Positions 43,846 through 53,124 of a stretch of 64,000 bases of DNA are shown in pieces. Positions within the stretch are counted from its first letter, which is position 1, and every line of letters begins with the position of its first letter. The DNA lies in assembly GCA_051278195.1 (NCBI GenBank), contig JBNMQM010000002.1, positions 159,473 to 223,472 of the forward strand, given 5' to 3'. A program made the translations under genes and the position numbers. The notes beneath the pieces are model-generated. The model had not been told where the DNA came from. It ran no database searches and saw only the letters and a program-made list of their open reading frames with translations. Origin of the DNA: JAHRVQ01 sp051278195 (GTDB taxonomy: Bacteria > Pseudomonadota > Gammaproteobacteria > Pseudomonadales > Azotimanducaceae).

Positions 43846-44180
43846 CCCAGAATGAGAATAGGAATGGGAGCGGACGTAAATTGGATGATCCAGTGACGGT
43901 GAAGTGGATTCTCCGTGTGTTTTACGTTGTCTGCGCGTTGCTGTTTGGCATGGATTTTGTGATCCATCGACATGTATCCCACGACATGGAAAACATCCCT
44001 GGTTTCTATGCCATTTATGGTTTTGTCGGCTGTGTCGTGCTGGTAGTCGTGGCCCGTTGGATGCGCGTGGTACTAATGCGTAAGGAAGACTATTACCAAG
44101 ATTCAGCCGAAAACAGCGACGCCGATAATGACGGAAGTGATTCGGGTCAGGTGAAGGAGGTGCATCGTGTGGACCGCTGA
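43842..44180 (+). CDS. small two-helix membrane protein within the Mrp operon
   Basis: A 112-residue protein I do not recognise. After a polar N-terminus (DDPVTVKWILRV) it has two TM helices (about 26-44 and 58-78) joined by a short loop containing HRHVSHDMENIPGFYAIYG. An acidic tail rich in Asp and Ser follows (about 84-112). It overlaps the second antiporter subunit by 4 bp and the third by 14 bp, which makes co-translation very likely. The overlaps and TM layout suggest an accessory subunit of this antiporter type rather than a chance ORF. Confidence 0.75.
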   Translation: MTQNENRNGSGRKLDDPVTVKWILRVFYVVCALLFGMDFVIHRHVSHDMENIPGFYAIYGFVGCVVLVVVARWMRVVLMRKEDYYQDSAENSDADNDGSDSGQVKEVHRVDR

Positions 44181-45834
44181 CCTTCCGCCTTTTGTGCTGT
44201 TTTATGCGGGAGTGCTGTTTGCGCTGATTCCGTCACATCGCTTGCGAGCCTTCGCGATGCTATTGGTCCCAGTGTTTGGTGCCATCAATTTGGTGTCGAT
44301 GTCGTCAGACGCAAGCCTGCAGATGACACTCGCAGGGTTAGAGTTAACGTTACTGCGAGTGGATGATCTATCACTGTTGTTTGGCTACGCTTTTCATATC
44401 GCAGCGTTTATTGCGATTTTGTATGCGTTTCATATACGCGACAGGGTTCAGCAAGTGGCTGGCCTTATCTATGCCGGTAGTGCGCTGGGTGCGGTGTTCT
44501 CAGGAGATCTACTGACGCTGTTTATATTCTGGGAAATGCTCGCTTTCTCATCGGTATTTTTGATCTGGGCCCGGGGCACAGAACGGGCATTTGTTGCCGG
44601 GGTCCGCTATTTGATTATTCAGGCATCATCCGGGCTGATCCTGCTAGTCGGTATCGTTTTTTACTGGCGCTCTGAAGGTACCCTGGCATTCGACTTTATC
44701 GGTACAGATTCAATCTATGGCTGGATCATTCTGTTAGCTCTGGGGATCAAGTGTGCATTCCCGATGTTCCACAACTGGTTGACGGACGCCTATCCAGAAG
44801 CAACACCCACCGGTACGGTTTTCCTAAGTGCGTTCACGACTAAAACGGCTGTTTATTTGCTGGCAAGATCTTATCCAGGTACTGAACAGCTGATTTATGT
44901 CGGAGCCTTCATGACCTGCTTCCCGATATTTTATGCGGTGATAGAAAATGACCTGCGTCGGGTTCTGGCCTACAGCATGATTAATCAGATTGGCTTTATG
45001 GTGTGCGGTATTGGCATTGGCACAGCGTTAGCGGTTAACGGGGCTGTGGCCCATGCTTTCAACGATATTGTGTTTAAAGGTCTATTGTTTATGGCGATGG
45101 GTGCAGTGCTGCAGATGACAGGAAAAATAAACGGCTCAGAGTTGGGCGGGCTCTATAAGTCGATGCCGAAGACGACAGTGCTGTGTATTGTTGGTGCCGC
45201 ATCTATTTCTGCGTTTCCGCTCTTTAGTGGTTTCGTTAGCAAATCAATGATCATGAGTGCTGCACTTGAAGAAGGGTATGACTGGATCTGGCTGGCCTTG
45301 CTGTTTGCGTCCGCTGGGGTGTTCCATCACGCCGGTATTAAGATACCTTACTTCGCCTTCTTCGCCCATGACTCGGGTATCCGAACGACCGAGCCACCCA
45401 CCAATATGTTGGCTGCCATGTTTATTGCTGCACTCATCTGCGTTGCCATTGGCGTGAATCCGACCCTGCTATACAACTTACTGCCCTATGAGCTTGGCTA
45501 TACACCTTATGATGCGACGCACGTATTGGCCCAAACACAGTTATTGTTTTATTCCGCTCTGGCATTCGTTTGGTTAAATCTGATGCGTTTATATCCGCCT
45601 GAACTGCCTTCGGTAAATTTAGATGTGGAGTGGCTGTATCGGAAGCTAATACCAGGCACAGGTCGTGCACTAGAGCGCTCTGTGTCGCAACTGACAGCAC
45701 CCGCTCGAGACATTCATTGGAACGTCGATGTCGCGACGAAGCTAGCTCGGTTGGGCAGAACGCCGCCTAGTGGGCAGATGGTTACCTGGGTGATGATCTT
45801 GCTTGGGGCTGGACTGGTCATTAGCTTTTGGTAG
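44167..45834 (+). CDS. Mrp-type antiporter subunit D-like (third large copy)
   Basis: A 555-residue multi-TM antiporter-like subunit. The acidic TM5 site is LFIFWEMLAFSSVFLIWARG. KCAFPMFHNWLTDAYPEATPTG and LSAFTTKTAVYLLARSYPG form the lysine-containing region, and VLAYSMINQIGFMVCGIG and HAFNDIVFKGLLFMAMG follow. It is longer than the other two at the C-terminus (about 70 extra residues with a final TM). It starts at GTG 44167 with GGAGG 7 nt upstream, inside the end of the small membrane protein gene. It is the last gene of the operon; no clear terminator was seen. Confidence 0.9.
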   Translation: MWTADLPPFVLFYAGVLFALIPSHRLRAFAMLLVPVFGAINLVSMSSDASLQMTLAGLELTLLRVDDLSLLFGYAFHIAAFIAILYAFHIRDRVQQVAGLIYAGSALGAVFSGDLLTLFIFWEMLAFSSVFLIWARGTERAFVAGVRYLIIQASSGLILLVGIVFYWRSEGTLAFDFIGTDSIYGWIILLALGIKCAFPMFHNWLTDAYPEATPTGTVFLSAFTTKTAVYLLARSYPGTEQLIYVGAFMTCFPIFYAVIENDLRRVLAYSMINQIGFMVCGIGIGTALAVNGAVAHAFNDIVFKGLLFMAMGAVLQMTGKINGSELGGLYKSMPKTTVLCIVGAASISAFPLFSGFVSKSMIMSAALEEGYDWIWLALLFASAGVFHHAGIKIPYFAFFAHDSGIRTTEPPTNMLAAMFIAALICVAIGVNPTLLYNLLPYELGYTPYDATHVLAQTQLLFYSALAFVWLNLMRLYPPELPSVNLDVEWLYRKLIPGTGRALERSVSQLTAPARDIHWNVDVATKLARLGRTPPSGQMVTWVMILLGAGLVISFW

Positions 45835-45903
45835 CAGGCGTGTAAAGGACGGATAGCTGAATGAAATTGACTAGAGCTTCGGCAGAATGGGAATAATCCG
45901 GAC

Positions 45904-46821
45904 ATGAGCATCGTCAAAAACACTTCTGGGAGCTCGCCTGACAGCTTGTCTCATAAAGCCATAGAAAATCAAATCCGTGCCGTGGAGGCCGAGTCCAGTG
46001 TAGCGACAGCATCCTGCGGTGATGGCACCATGCCGTTTCGAACCTGGCATGCCTTATCTGACAATAGAGGTGGTGAACTGGTGGTGCTGTTGCACGGCGG
46101 ATCGGGCTCTTGGAATCACTGGATTCTCAATATTCCAGTCCTGTCTACCGACTTTGAACTGGTGGTGCCAGATCTGCCTGGGCTTGGCGATGCGGCTAAA
46201 GTGCCTAAGGACACTCCGCCACAAGGGGTTGCCAAGATCGTTGCCGATGGCTTGAAGTCAATCGTTGGCATGCGCCGATTCCACCTTGTCTGTTTTTCCT
46301 GGGGTTCTGTGGTGGGCTCGCTCGCTGCGGCTCAGCTGGGCGCGCAGGTAAAATCTATTATGCTGGTCGGACCTGCTTCTTTGGGTCGTATGAGCCACGC
46401 GCCCACTAAAATCAAACTGAGAAGCTGGTCCCGCGATATGATCTCTGAGGAAATCGAAAACATCCACCGTGAGAATCTCGCTCAGCTGATGATCCATGAC
46501 CGAGCACGCATCGACGGCATGGCTGTCGCGCTGCAAGATAGGAATATTTCACGTTCAAGATACAACAGCCCCCAATATGCTAATGGTGAGTTTGTGTTGG
46601 ATGGCATAAAGGGCACCAGTGCCAATTTGATGGTGATCTACGGCAGCGAAGATGCGGTTGCGGCTAATAGTCTTGAAGAACGTGAGCAGCGCTTGAAGTT
46701 GGCACGGCCTGACGTCCAGTTTGAGACGGTGGATGGGGTAGGGCACTGGTTGCAATACGAACGCGCAGATTGGTTTAACAGCCGCGCGGTGAAATGGATA
46801 GAGTCCAACATCTCTGCCTAG
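45904..46821 (+). CDS. alpha/beta hydrolase
   Basis: A 305-residue protein of the alpha/beta hydrolase fold. The oxyanion stretch is VVLLHGGSGSWNHW. The nucleophile Ser sits in the elbow CFSWGSVVGS (G-x-S-x-G with Phe in place of the first Gly). The acid lies in YGSEDAV and the His in VDGVGHWLQYER. About 50 residues precede the fold with no signal peptide. It is 69 bp after the Mrp operon and likely has its own promoter. The substrate is not known. Confidence 0.87.
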   Translation: MSIVKNTSGSSPDSLSHKAIENQIRAVEAESSVATASCGDGTMPFRTWHALSDNRGGELVVLLHGGSGSWNHWILNIPVLSTDFELVVPDLPGLGDAAKVPKDTPPQGVAKIVADGLKSIVGMRRFHLVCFSWGSVVGSLAAAQLGAQVKSIMLVGPASLGRMSHAPTKIKLRSWSRDMISEEIENIHRENLAQLMIHDRARIDGMAVALQDRNISRSRYNSPQYANGEFVLDGIKGTSANLMVIYGSEDAVAANSLEEREQRLKLARPDVQFETVDGVGHWLQYERADWFNSRAVKWIESNISA

Positions 46822-46999
46822 GTTCGATCCGCCTCAACTCTTTGCTGGTCTGAGACGTCTAAAACCTGAAGTTAAACTGAGCATGGGGTGGTGATTTACC
46901 TGCTGGTGGACAAGCGGCTCCTACGAGTTGTGAATGGCAGGGACAACCTTGGGCGATTATATTGTGGCGTTCGCGCTTCCAGACAGATTGTCTGGTGGG

Positions 47000-47428
47000 T
47001 TATTCGTGATAAACAAAGAACCGTAAAATATCTTTCCACGTCAATATCCCTTCCACTTGATTTTGATCGTCAACGACAGGCAGGCAGGAAATATTGTTTT
47101 CGAGCAGCAAAATCGATGCGCAATCGATGCTGGTTGTTCCATCCACCGTGATTAGCTCAGTCGACATAATTTCTGAAACGGGCTGCAGCAGAGGCAAACT
47201 CTGTGCAAGTGCTTCATCATCAATGTTAGGTGTCACACATTTCGCGATATCTCTGTCCGAGAGAATACCGACCAGTTCGCGGCCGCTAACAACTGGAATA
47301 TGGTGATATCCAACCTCTTTGAAGAGGTGATAGATTTCAATGACTGCCTGAGTTGGGTCGGCAGTAGTAGGGGCTTTGGTCATTATGGCTTGGACTTCCA
47401 TCGTTTCTCGACTCTCTAAGACGTTCAT
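47000..47428 (-). CDS. protein with two CBS domains
   Basis: A 142-residue stand-alone CBS-pair protein. CBS1 is about 11-70 (VQAIMTKAPTTADPTQAVIEI... LVGILSDRDIAKC). CBS2 is about 80-140 (VSEIMSTELITVDGTTSIDCA... VEGILTWKDILRF). CBS pairs usually bind adenine nucleotides and act as energy or second-messenger sensors. It lies 8 bp after the stop of the DUF342 gene on the same strand, so the two are one transcript. Confidence 0.92.
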   Translation of the reverse strand: MNVLESRETMEVQAIMTKAPTTADPTQAVIEIYHLFKEVGYHHIPVVSGRELVGILSDRDIAKCVTPNIDDEALAQSLPLLQPVSEIMSTELITVDGTTSIDCASILLLENNISCLPVVDDQNQVEGILTWKDILRFFVYHE

Positions 47429-47436
47429 TTCTATTC

Positions 47437-49059
47437 CTATTCTATGTGTAGACAGCCGTTTTTTTGAGAGATCTTGGTGCTGGATCGCTCTTCTTTTGAG
47501 ATGTAAAAATCGTCGTTCAGTTTGATGATGACTTGGGGATAAAATTTGCGATTAACTTGAATGAATGCTGCTGCGGCGTGTTCGGCTGCCAGTGTGGCGA
47601 GATCAAGTTCCTCTTTCAATGTTCGTAGCTGTTTGTTTATCGCACGCACCGTTTTCACTATCCGCCTTCTTCTATTCAAGGTGATATCGCCGATGACGGG
47701 TGCAGGATCGTTTTTTATTTTTTTGAGGATTTGTTTCAGCTGATTACGTTCCTTAATGCGTTTGGTGGTCAGCAGCTTGAGTGATATGAGGGTATTGTTT
47801 AGTTCGTGAAGCTTGCCACACTCAATTTCTGTTCTGACGTAAGCGGATGAGCCTATTGCATTGGCTGTTACAGAATGCCCAGCATCGGTGTGGCCCCCGA
47901 TGAGTGCACCCTTGCCGCCTTTTTCGCCGATCAATAGGGCATGCCCAATAATCATTTTACAGTTCATCACATAGCTTTGAATGTTTACGTTTTCGCCAGC
48001 TGTCAGCTGCGTCAAATTTAGAAACTTGGCATGAATGTCACAACCAGCCATCAGCGCCGTGGTGATCTTGGGCGGCTCTGCAGTGGTTGGTGCAGATTCA
48101 CTTATGACACCGCCAACGATTACAATGTTCTTGCCAGCCTCGATCGTCGCGTTTTGAACTGTGCCCTTGACGAATATATCGCCCGTGGCGACGATCTTAA
48201 CCTGGGGTAAAACATCACCGTTGATAAGCACCGACCCATCGAAATTGATATCTCCTGACTCTAGATCTGCTTTTGGTAAAATCAATGTGGGGTCGACTTT
48301 AACGCCCTGCGGTTCGAGTACAGGGTGGCCCGATATTGAAGCCAATAAAACATCTTCGTTGTCTGGCGAGACCTCCGAGCCCGAGTATTTTTTGAATTTT
48401 AGCTGCTTGCCTTTTTTGGCTTTGAGTACTTTCCCTAGTACGGTAACACCCTCCGTGCCAGTGGATGCTGGCACACGCAGCATCACCCGTTCACCAGGTT
48501 CCACTGTGACATACTGCTTAGTATCGAAATAGTCAGCGATACTTTTTTCGTTAACAGCGGGAGAGTGGCTCTGATCGATGAAGAAATCTTCTTTAAACTC
48601 AGTGTCCGTGCCATGTACCACATCTCGGCCTCGAGCGATGATGACGGGCGAATCACCGGCCAGCAATTTTTGTAAAGCCTGTTGGTCAATCAGAGAGTTC
48701 TCGATGCTCAGGCTCTCCATCTCTTTTTCAATGTCTTGTTGGGTGATTCTAGCTCCACCCTTTGCTGGTACAACCTCGGCACTGACCGACATCTTGTCGG
48801 CGCTAATGGTTAGCACTAACTCGGCATCAATTAGTTTTGCCAGTTCAATCGAAAAATTCTCATTGTGTCTGGCATTCTGCAGTAACTCGCTGGTTGCCTG
48901 GCGATTGAGTTCGAGATCACCGAGGTTTTTTTCTGCGATTGCAGTCTCTAGAGCTTCTATGTTTGCAAACGTTGGCTTGTTCGATTGGGCCAGACAGCCG
49001 ATCAGAGAACGATGGCTGATCTCCAAGCTTAGATCGGGATATAGAGGTTCCTCTTGCAT
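47437..49059 (-). CDS. DUF342 / FapA-like protein
   Basis: A 540-residue soluble protein. The N-terminal part (about 1-190) is mixed alpha/beta. The centre (about 210-400) is a beta-helix of short hexad-like repeats (DINFDGSVLINGDVLPQVKI, DIFVKGTVQNATIEAGKNIV), and the end is coiled coil (about 420-500). This is the FapA domain architecture. FapA/DUF342 proteins occur in polar-flagellar and membrane-associated contexts with unclear function. No flagellar genes are here. Its partner is the CBS-pair protein directly downstream. Confidence 0.88.
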   Translation of the reverse strand: MQEEPLYPDLSLEISHRSLIGCLAQSNKPTFANIEALETAIAEKNLGDLELNRQATSELLQNARHNENFSIELAKLIDAELVLTISADKMSVSAEVVPAKGGARITQQDIEKEMESLSIENSLIDQQALQKLLAGDSPVIIARGRDVVHGTDTEFKEDFFIDQSHSPAVNEKSIADYFDTKQYVTVEPGERVMLRVPASTGTEGVTVLGKVLKAKKGKQLKFKKYSGSEVSPDNEDVLLASISGHPVLEPQGVKVDPTLILPKADLESGDINFDGSVLINGDVLPQVKIVATGDIFVKGTVQNATIEAGKNIVIVGGVISESAPTTAEPPKITTALMAGCDIHAKFLNLTQLTAGENVNIQSYVMNCKMIIGHALLIGEKGGKGALIGGHTDAGHSVTANAIGSSAYVRTEIECGKLHELNNTLISLKLLTTKRIKERNQLKQILKKIKNDPAPVIGDITLNRRRRIVKTVRAINKQLRTLKEELDLATLAAEHAAAAFIQVNRKFYPQVIIKLNDDFYISKEERSSTKISQKNGCLHIE

Positions 49060-49087
49060 CTATTGAGTGTAGATGACGAAACAGATT

Positions 49088-49657
49088 CTAGCGCCCCATG
49101 CTGTAAAACTCGTCGTTGGGTCGCATTGAGGTGAAATTCGCCATTCGGTTGCTGAGACCAAAAAAGGCTGTAATGCCAGCGATATCCCAGATATCTTCAT
49201 CTGTAAAGTCATGCTGGCGGAGCGTTTCAAAATCGCTAGCGGCAATGGATCCAGAATCGTTTGAGACCTTTAGGGCGAAACTAAGCATCGCTTTTTGGCG
49301 ATCTGATATGTCAGCTTTGTGATAGTTGACAGCGACCTGATCCGCGACTAACGGGTCTTTTGACCGGATGCGCAAGATAGCGCCGTGGGCAATCACGCAG
49401 TATTGGCAGAGGTTGTCATTGGAGGTCACCACAACGATCATTTCCATCTCAGCCTTGCTAAGCCCGCTGTCTCGTTCCATCAGGGCATCGTGGTAGGCAA
49501 AAAAAGCGCGGAACTCATTGGGTCGATGGGCTAGGGTGAGAAAGACATTGGGCACGAAGCCCGCTTTCTCCTGTATCGCTAATATATTTTTACGAATATC
49601 ATCGGGCAGGTCGGTCAACTCTGGCACCGTAAAACGGCTGATGGGTTTGTTACTCAA
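49088..49657 (-). CDS. AhpD-like / carboxymuconolactone decarboxylase family peroxidase-related protein
   Basis: A 189-residue all-helical protein. The redox motif is CQYCVIAHG, the C-x-x-C-x-x-x-H of the AhpD-like 'uncharacterised peroxidase-related' branch. LPDDIRKNILAIQEKAGFVPNVF at the N-terminus and DEDIWDIAGITAFFGLSNR near the end fit the same branch. It probably reduces peroxides or disulfides through the two cysteines. It is 28 bp upstream of the DUF342 gene and on the same strand, possibly co-transcribed. Confidence 0.9.
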   Translation of the reverse strand: MSNKPISRFTVPELTDLPDDIRKNILAIQEKAGFVPNVFLTLAHRPNEFRAFFAYHDALMERDSGLSKAEMEMIVVVTSNDNLCQYCVIAHGAILRIRSKDPLVADQVAVNYHKADISDRQKAMLSFALKVSNDSGSIAASDFETLRQHDFTDEDIWDIAGITAFFGLSNRMANFTSMRPNDEFYSMGR

Positions 49658-49686
49658 TTTTATCTCCAGTTACTCCAATGGACACT

Positions 49687-50946
49687 TTACGCTGGCCCCG
49701 GCTTCTTCAGCAACATGATGAGCCCTGCGCTGATGAGGTTGAGCACACCAACCGTGAGAATAGCGCCATCGTAGTTGCCGACCACGTCATAATAGTAGGA
49801 GGTGGCGAGCGGTGAACTGGCGGTAATGAGTAGCGTTAAAGGGAGGGCAGCACTGCGGACGGCTCCGAGATAGCGCCGGCCGAAAAATGAAGCCCAGATA
49901 ACTTCCTGTAGAGGGATCATGCCCCCCCAACCGATACCCATTAGGCCAAAGCCAAAAACTAATCCGGTTAAGGATTGTGCTTGAGCAGCAAAAACAATGA
50001 TGAACAATGATATGCCTGTTGCGCCTGCACTGATCGCGGCAAGAGGCTTAGCGTCAAGGCCATCAATCAACCAACCCCAAATGGGTTTTGATAATAGTGC
50101 TGGTATAGAAGCGACAGTGATCATCAGAGCGGCAGTCTTACGATCGAATCCTGCATCTGTCATTAACGGCACGGTTTGAATCAGCATCACCTGAATTGTA
50201 ATGACGAATAACCCAAACGCTACGACTAGCATATAGAAGGTCGAGGTACGTAGTGCTTCACGCCGCGTCAGTGAGTTGTTGAAATCATCGAATGCCTTTT
50301 GACCTAGACCGCGGCCAATTTCCTCTGCGGATCGACCATCTGGATGCAAGCCAAAATCTTCTGGTCTGCGCCGCATCGCAAGTGCAGCAGGAATCACCAG
50401 CAATAAAGTCGTGAGGCTTAAGATTTGCCAAGCGCCGCGCCAGCCAAACTCATCAATTGCCCAGGAGCAAAATGGTGTCAGGATGATACCAGCGCCGGAA
50501 ATTCCCATGGCCGCAAACGCAACTGCCCGGCCGCGAAAGTCGACAAACCATTTTGACAGAGTGACGTTGACGACTAGATTGCCTAGTAGAGAAGCCCCCA
50601 AGGTCAGAATTAATCCATTGACCACGATCCACTGCCAGAGGTTCTCAATAAAAGCGCTGGCGTAAAGCGCAGCACTCAGGATTACTGTGCCGATCAGCAT
50701 AAACCGCCTCGCACCGTATTGATCTACCCAAGCGCCGATCACAAAGCCAGTGAAGGCCATCACGACCTGACCCACGGTTCTGGAGAGCGTGAATTCGGTC
50801 CGCGACCAGTCGAGTTCAGCACTCATTGGCACCATAAAGGGCCCAATCACGTAGTTTTGCATGCCCATGGAAATGAACTGTGCAAGGAAAGCAGCTCCGA
50901 TCAGCCAATAACCGTAATATATGCGTAGCAAGGTGCGTCTCTCCAT
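49687..50946 (-). CDS. MFS transporter, monocarboxylate/oxalate-type
   Basis: An inner-membrane permease of 419 residues with 12 TM segments. The loop motif GAWVDQYGARRFMLIG follows TM2. The pattern of TM4-5 (KWFVDFRGRAVAFAAMGISGAGIILTP) resembles bacterial members of the monocarboxylate/oxalate-formate branch. The substrate is unknown. It reads toward the AhpD-like gene, with 29 bp between them. Confidence 0.88.
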   Translation of the reverse strand: MERRTLLRIYYGYWLIGAAFLAQFISMGMQNYVIGPFMVPMSAELDWSRTEFTLSRTVGQVVMAFTGFVIGAWVDQYGARRFMLIGTVILSAALYASAFIENLWQWIVVNGLILTLGASLLGNLVVNVTLSKWFVDFRGRAVAFAAMGISGAGIILTPFCSWAIDEFGWRGAWQILSLTTLLLVIPAALAMRRRPEDFGLHPDGRSAEEIGRGLGQKAFDDFNNSLTRREALRTSTFYMLVVAFGLFVITIQVMLIQTVPLMTDAGFDRKTAALMITVASIPALLSKPIWGWLIDGLDAKPLAAISAGATGISLFIIVFAAQAQSLTGLVFGFGLMGIGWGGMIPLQEVIWASFFGRRYLGAVRSAALPLTLLITASSPLATSYYYDVVGNYDGAILTVGVLNLISAGLIMLLKKPGPA

Positions 50947-51166
50947 TAGATATACGAGATAGCCACGTGTGATAGGTAGCGCGCATATTTTGCCTTAGTC
51001 GGTGGCAAAGCGCAGCCCGCGTTGCATGTTGGACCATTCCTTCCTCATACGGTATCCGCAGGCCTGAATAATCAATAGATCTGGGCTTCATCGTTTTTAT
51101 GATCTGGACGATCAAAACTGCCGTAACTACTTTGATATCCGCAATTGAATCCAAAGGAAAACCGAT

Positions 51167-51664
51167 ATGAAATTTTTGTTAATGGTAAGTGCCTTAACGT
51201 TTTCGCTGTTCGCAACGGCCGATCATCATGGCGGCATGAAGCATAGCATGGCGAAGTCTAGCGATATTGTAGATGTGGCGATTGCTAATGGCAGCTTTAC
51301 CACTCTAGTGACTGCGGTCAAGGCTGCCGGCCTAGTTGATACGCTTAAGAGTGAGGGGCCGTTTACTGTTTTTGCTCCTACTGACGCGGCATTCGCCAAG
51401 GTACCAGCTGCGACTCTGAATGCGTTACTGGCTGACAAAGCGGCACTCGCAAACGTGTTAACTTATCACGTGGTTGCCGGTAAGGTCATGGCTGCTGACG
51501 TGGTAACGCTGTCTGAAGCAACAACGGTTCAGGGCCAGAACGTCATGATTGAAGTTCGAGATGGCAAGGTCTTTATCGATAGCGCGCAAGTTGTCATCAC
51601 AGACGTAGCCGCGAGTAACGGCGTGATACATGTGATTGACACGGTCATCCTGCCAAAGTCGTGA
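51167..51664 (+). CDS. secreted fasciclin-domain protein
   Basis: A 165-residue protein with a signal peptide (MKFLLMVSALTFSLFATA) and a single FAS1 domain (about 35-163). The two conserved boxes are present: FTVFAPTDAAFAKVP (H1) and NGVIHVIDTVILPKS (H2), with YHVVAGKVMAADV between them. A His/Met-rich stretch (DHHGGMKHSM) follows the cleavage site and could bind metal. Single-FAS1 secreted proteins are thought to act in adhesion. It is followed by a strong terminator and is monocistronic. Confidence 0.95.
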   Translation: MKFLLMVSALTFSLFATADHHGGMKHSMAKSSDIVDVAIANGSFTTLVTAVKAAGLVDTLKSEGPFTVFAPTDAAFAKVPAATLNALLADKAALANVLTYHVVAGKVMAADVVTLSEATTVQGQNVMIEVRDGKVFIDSAQVVITDVAASNGVIHVIDTVILPKS

Positions 51665-51738
51665 GCCTATTTTAGTTAGGTAGCTAGGAGTCATCTAAGC
51701 CGTTAGGTAATTTGGCATCCGATTGAGTAACAAATAAG

Positions 51739-51766
51739 AAGGAGAGCATTGGCTCTCCTTTTTTTT
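51739..51766 (+). terminator. rho-independent terminator after the fasciclin gene
   Basis: AAGGAGAGC (51739-51747) pairs with GCTCTCCTT (51752-51760) around a 4-nt loop, followed by a T run to 51766. Confidence 0.92.
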
Positions 51767-51868
51767 GGCCACAACTTTGTCAAGGTGTCTTTGTGGAGAA
51801 TTTGTCGGTTACCGATGAAACATGGGATGTTGTTACACTTGCTGTAATCGTATCTTTTTGGAGCTACC

Positions 51869-53110
51869 GTGAAGAAAACTTTAATCGGCGTCGTCGCCTT
51901 AGTCCTGATTGGTTCAGGCGTTCTTATGGTTGTCTATAAACCAAACCTGGAACGTATTGAGCTGGTCACAACGCTATTTTCAGGCGCTGAACAGTATGAG
52001 AACTTTGCGCGAACTCGAGATTTATTTCCAACGACAGTGCTCACAGCGTCATCTAAGCCCTATGATTTCCCCCATGGCGTATCGGTCTCTCTCCCACAAG
52101 ATTATGACTTCAATGGCGAGTCACATTCGGTTAACGATTTTTTGACGTTAACCGACACCAGTGCGTTATTGGTCCTGGAAGGTGGTGAAGTTAAGTTTGA
52201 AGAATACTATCTGAGCGGTGGCCGTGATGTGAACTGGTGGTCTATGAGTGTGTCAAAGACCTTCGTCTCGACGCTGGTGGGTATTGCCTTGCAGGAAGGC
52301 CACATTGAGAGCGTGGATGTGCCTATTACGCAATATGTACCCGAACTCAAAGGTTCTGCCTATGACGGAGTCGCAATTGTTGATGTACTTGAGATGTCGT
52401 CTGGCGCGGCATGGAATGAGGACTATGCTGACCCTGAGTCGGACATCATGAAAATGGGGCGTATCATGGGCTTGGGCGGCTCACTTGATGAATTCACCGC
52501 AAGCCTTAAACCAGAGCGGCCACCAGGCACCTTCAATCAATACACCTCCGCTGATACTCAGGCACTTGCGATGTTGTTAGCCCGAGCGACGGGGCGAAGC
52601 GTGACTGACTATATGCAAGAGAAGCTCTGGGAACCGCTGGGTGCAGAATCCGATGCTTACTGGATAGTGGACAATCATCAAGTGGAAATGGCGTTTGGTG
52701 GTTTGAATGCAACCGCCAGAGATTATGCCAAAATTGGGGAATTGTTTCGTCGCAATGGTGATTGGCAGGGTACTCAGATCATAAGCTCGAATTGGGTTTA
52801 TGCTTCCACCCACACCGCCAAGCCGCATTTGTTACCGGGTAAAAATTCAGCTTCTGACAGTCAAATGGGTTATGGCTATCAGTGGTGGCTGATGGATGGC
52901 AATGAGGAAGAATACTCAGCGATCGGTGTCTACAATCAGTTTGTTTATGTGAACCCAACTCGTGATCTCGTCATCGTCAAGCTCTCGGCTTTTAGTGACT
53001 ACGCGAAAACTGAAGACGAAGCCGGCTATCGAGAATTTGAAACCATTGCTTTGTTTCGTGCGATTGGCGCAAGCCTCGCAGACTCTGAACCTAAATCTGG
53101 TTCTGACTAG
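51869..53110 (+). CDS. serine hydrolase of the beta-lactamase/penicillin-binding class C family
   Basis: A 413-residue protein. A hydrophobic N-terminus (about 4-23) acts as signal anchor. The catalytic S-x-x-K is in WWSMSVSKTFVST, the Y-x-x motif in NQYTSADTQAL, and a third-box candidate (H/K-x-G) is not obvious. Members include esterases and 6-aminohexanoate-dimer hydrolases, so antibiotic resistance should not be assumed. It starts at GTG 51869 with TTGGAG shortly upstream. Confidence 0.88.
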   Translation: MKKTLIGVVALVLIGSGVLMVVYKPNLERIELVTTLFSGAEQYENFARTRDLFPTTVLTASSKPYDFPHGVSVSLPQDYDFNGESHSVNDFLTLTDTSALLVLEGGEVKFEEYYLSGGRDVNWWSMSVSKTFVSTLVGIALQEGHIESVDVPITQYVPELKGSAYDGVAIVDVLEMSSGAAWNEDYADPESDIMKMGRIMGLGGSLDEFTASLKPERPPGTFNQYTSADTQALAMLLARATGRSVTDYMQEKLWEPLGAESDAYWIVDNHQVEMAFGGLNATARDYAKIGELFRRNGDWQGTQIISSNWVYASTHTAKPHLLPGKNSASDSQMGYGYQWWLMDGNEEEYSAIGVYNQFVYVNPTRDLVIVKLSAFSDYAKTEDEAGYREFETIALFRAIGASLADSEPKSGSD

Positions 53111-53124
53111 ATCGAGCACAGCTG

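Noticed and set aside
51869..53110. Reading the serine hydrolase as an antibiotic-resistance beta-lactamase
   Set aside because: It has S-x-x-K and Y-x-x motifs shared with esterases and amide hydrolases, and no clear third motif; resistance cannot be inferred.
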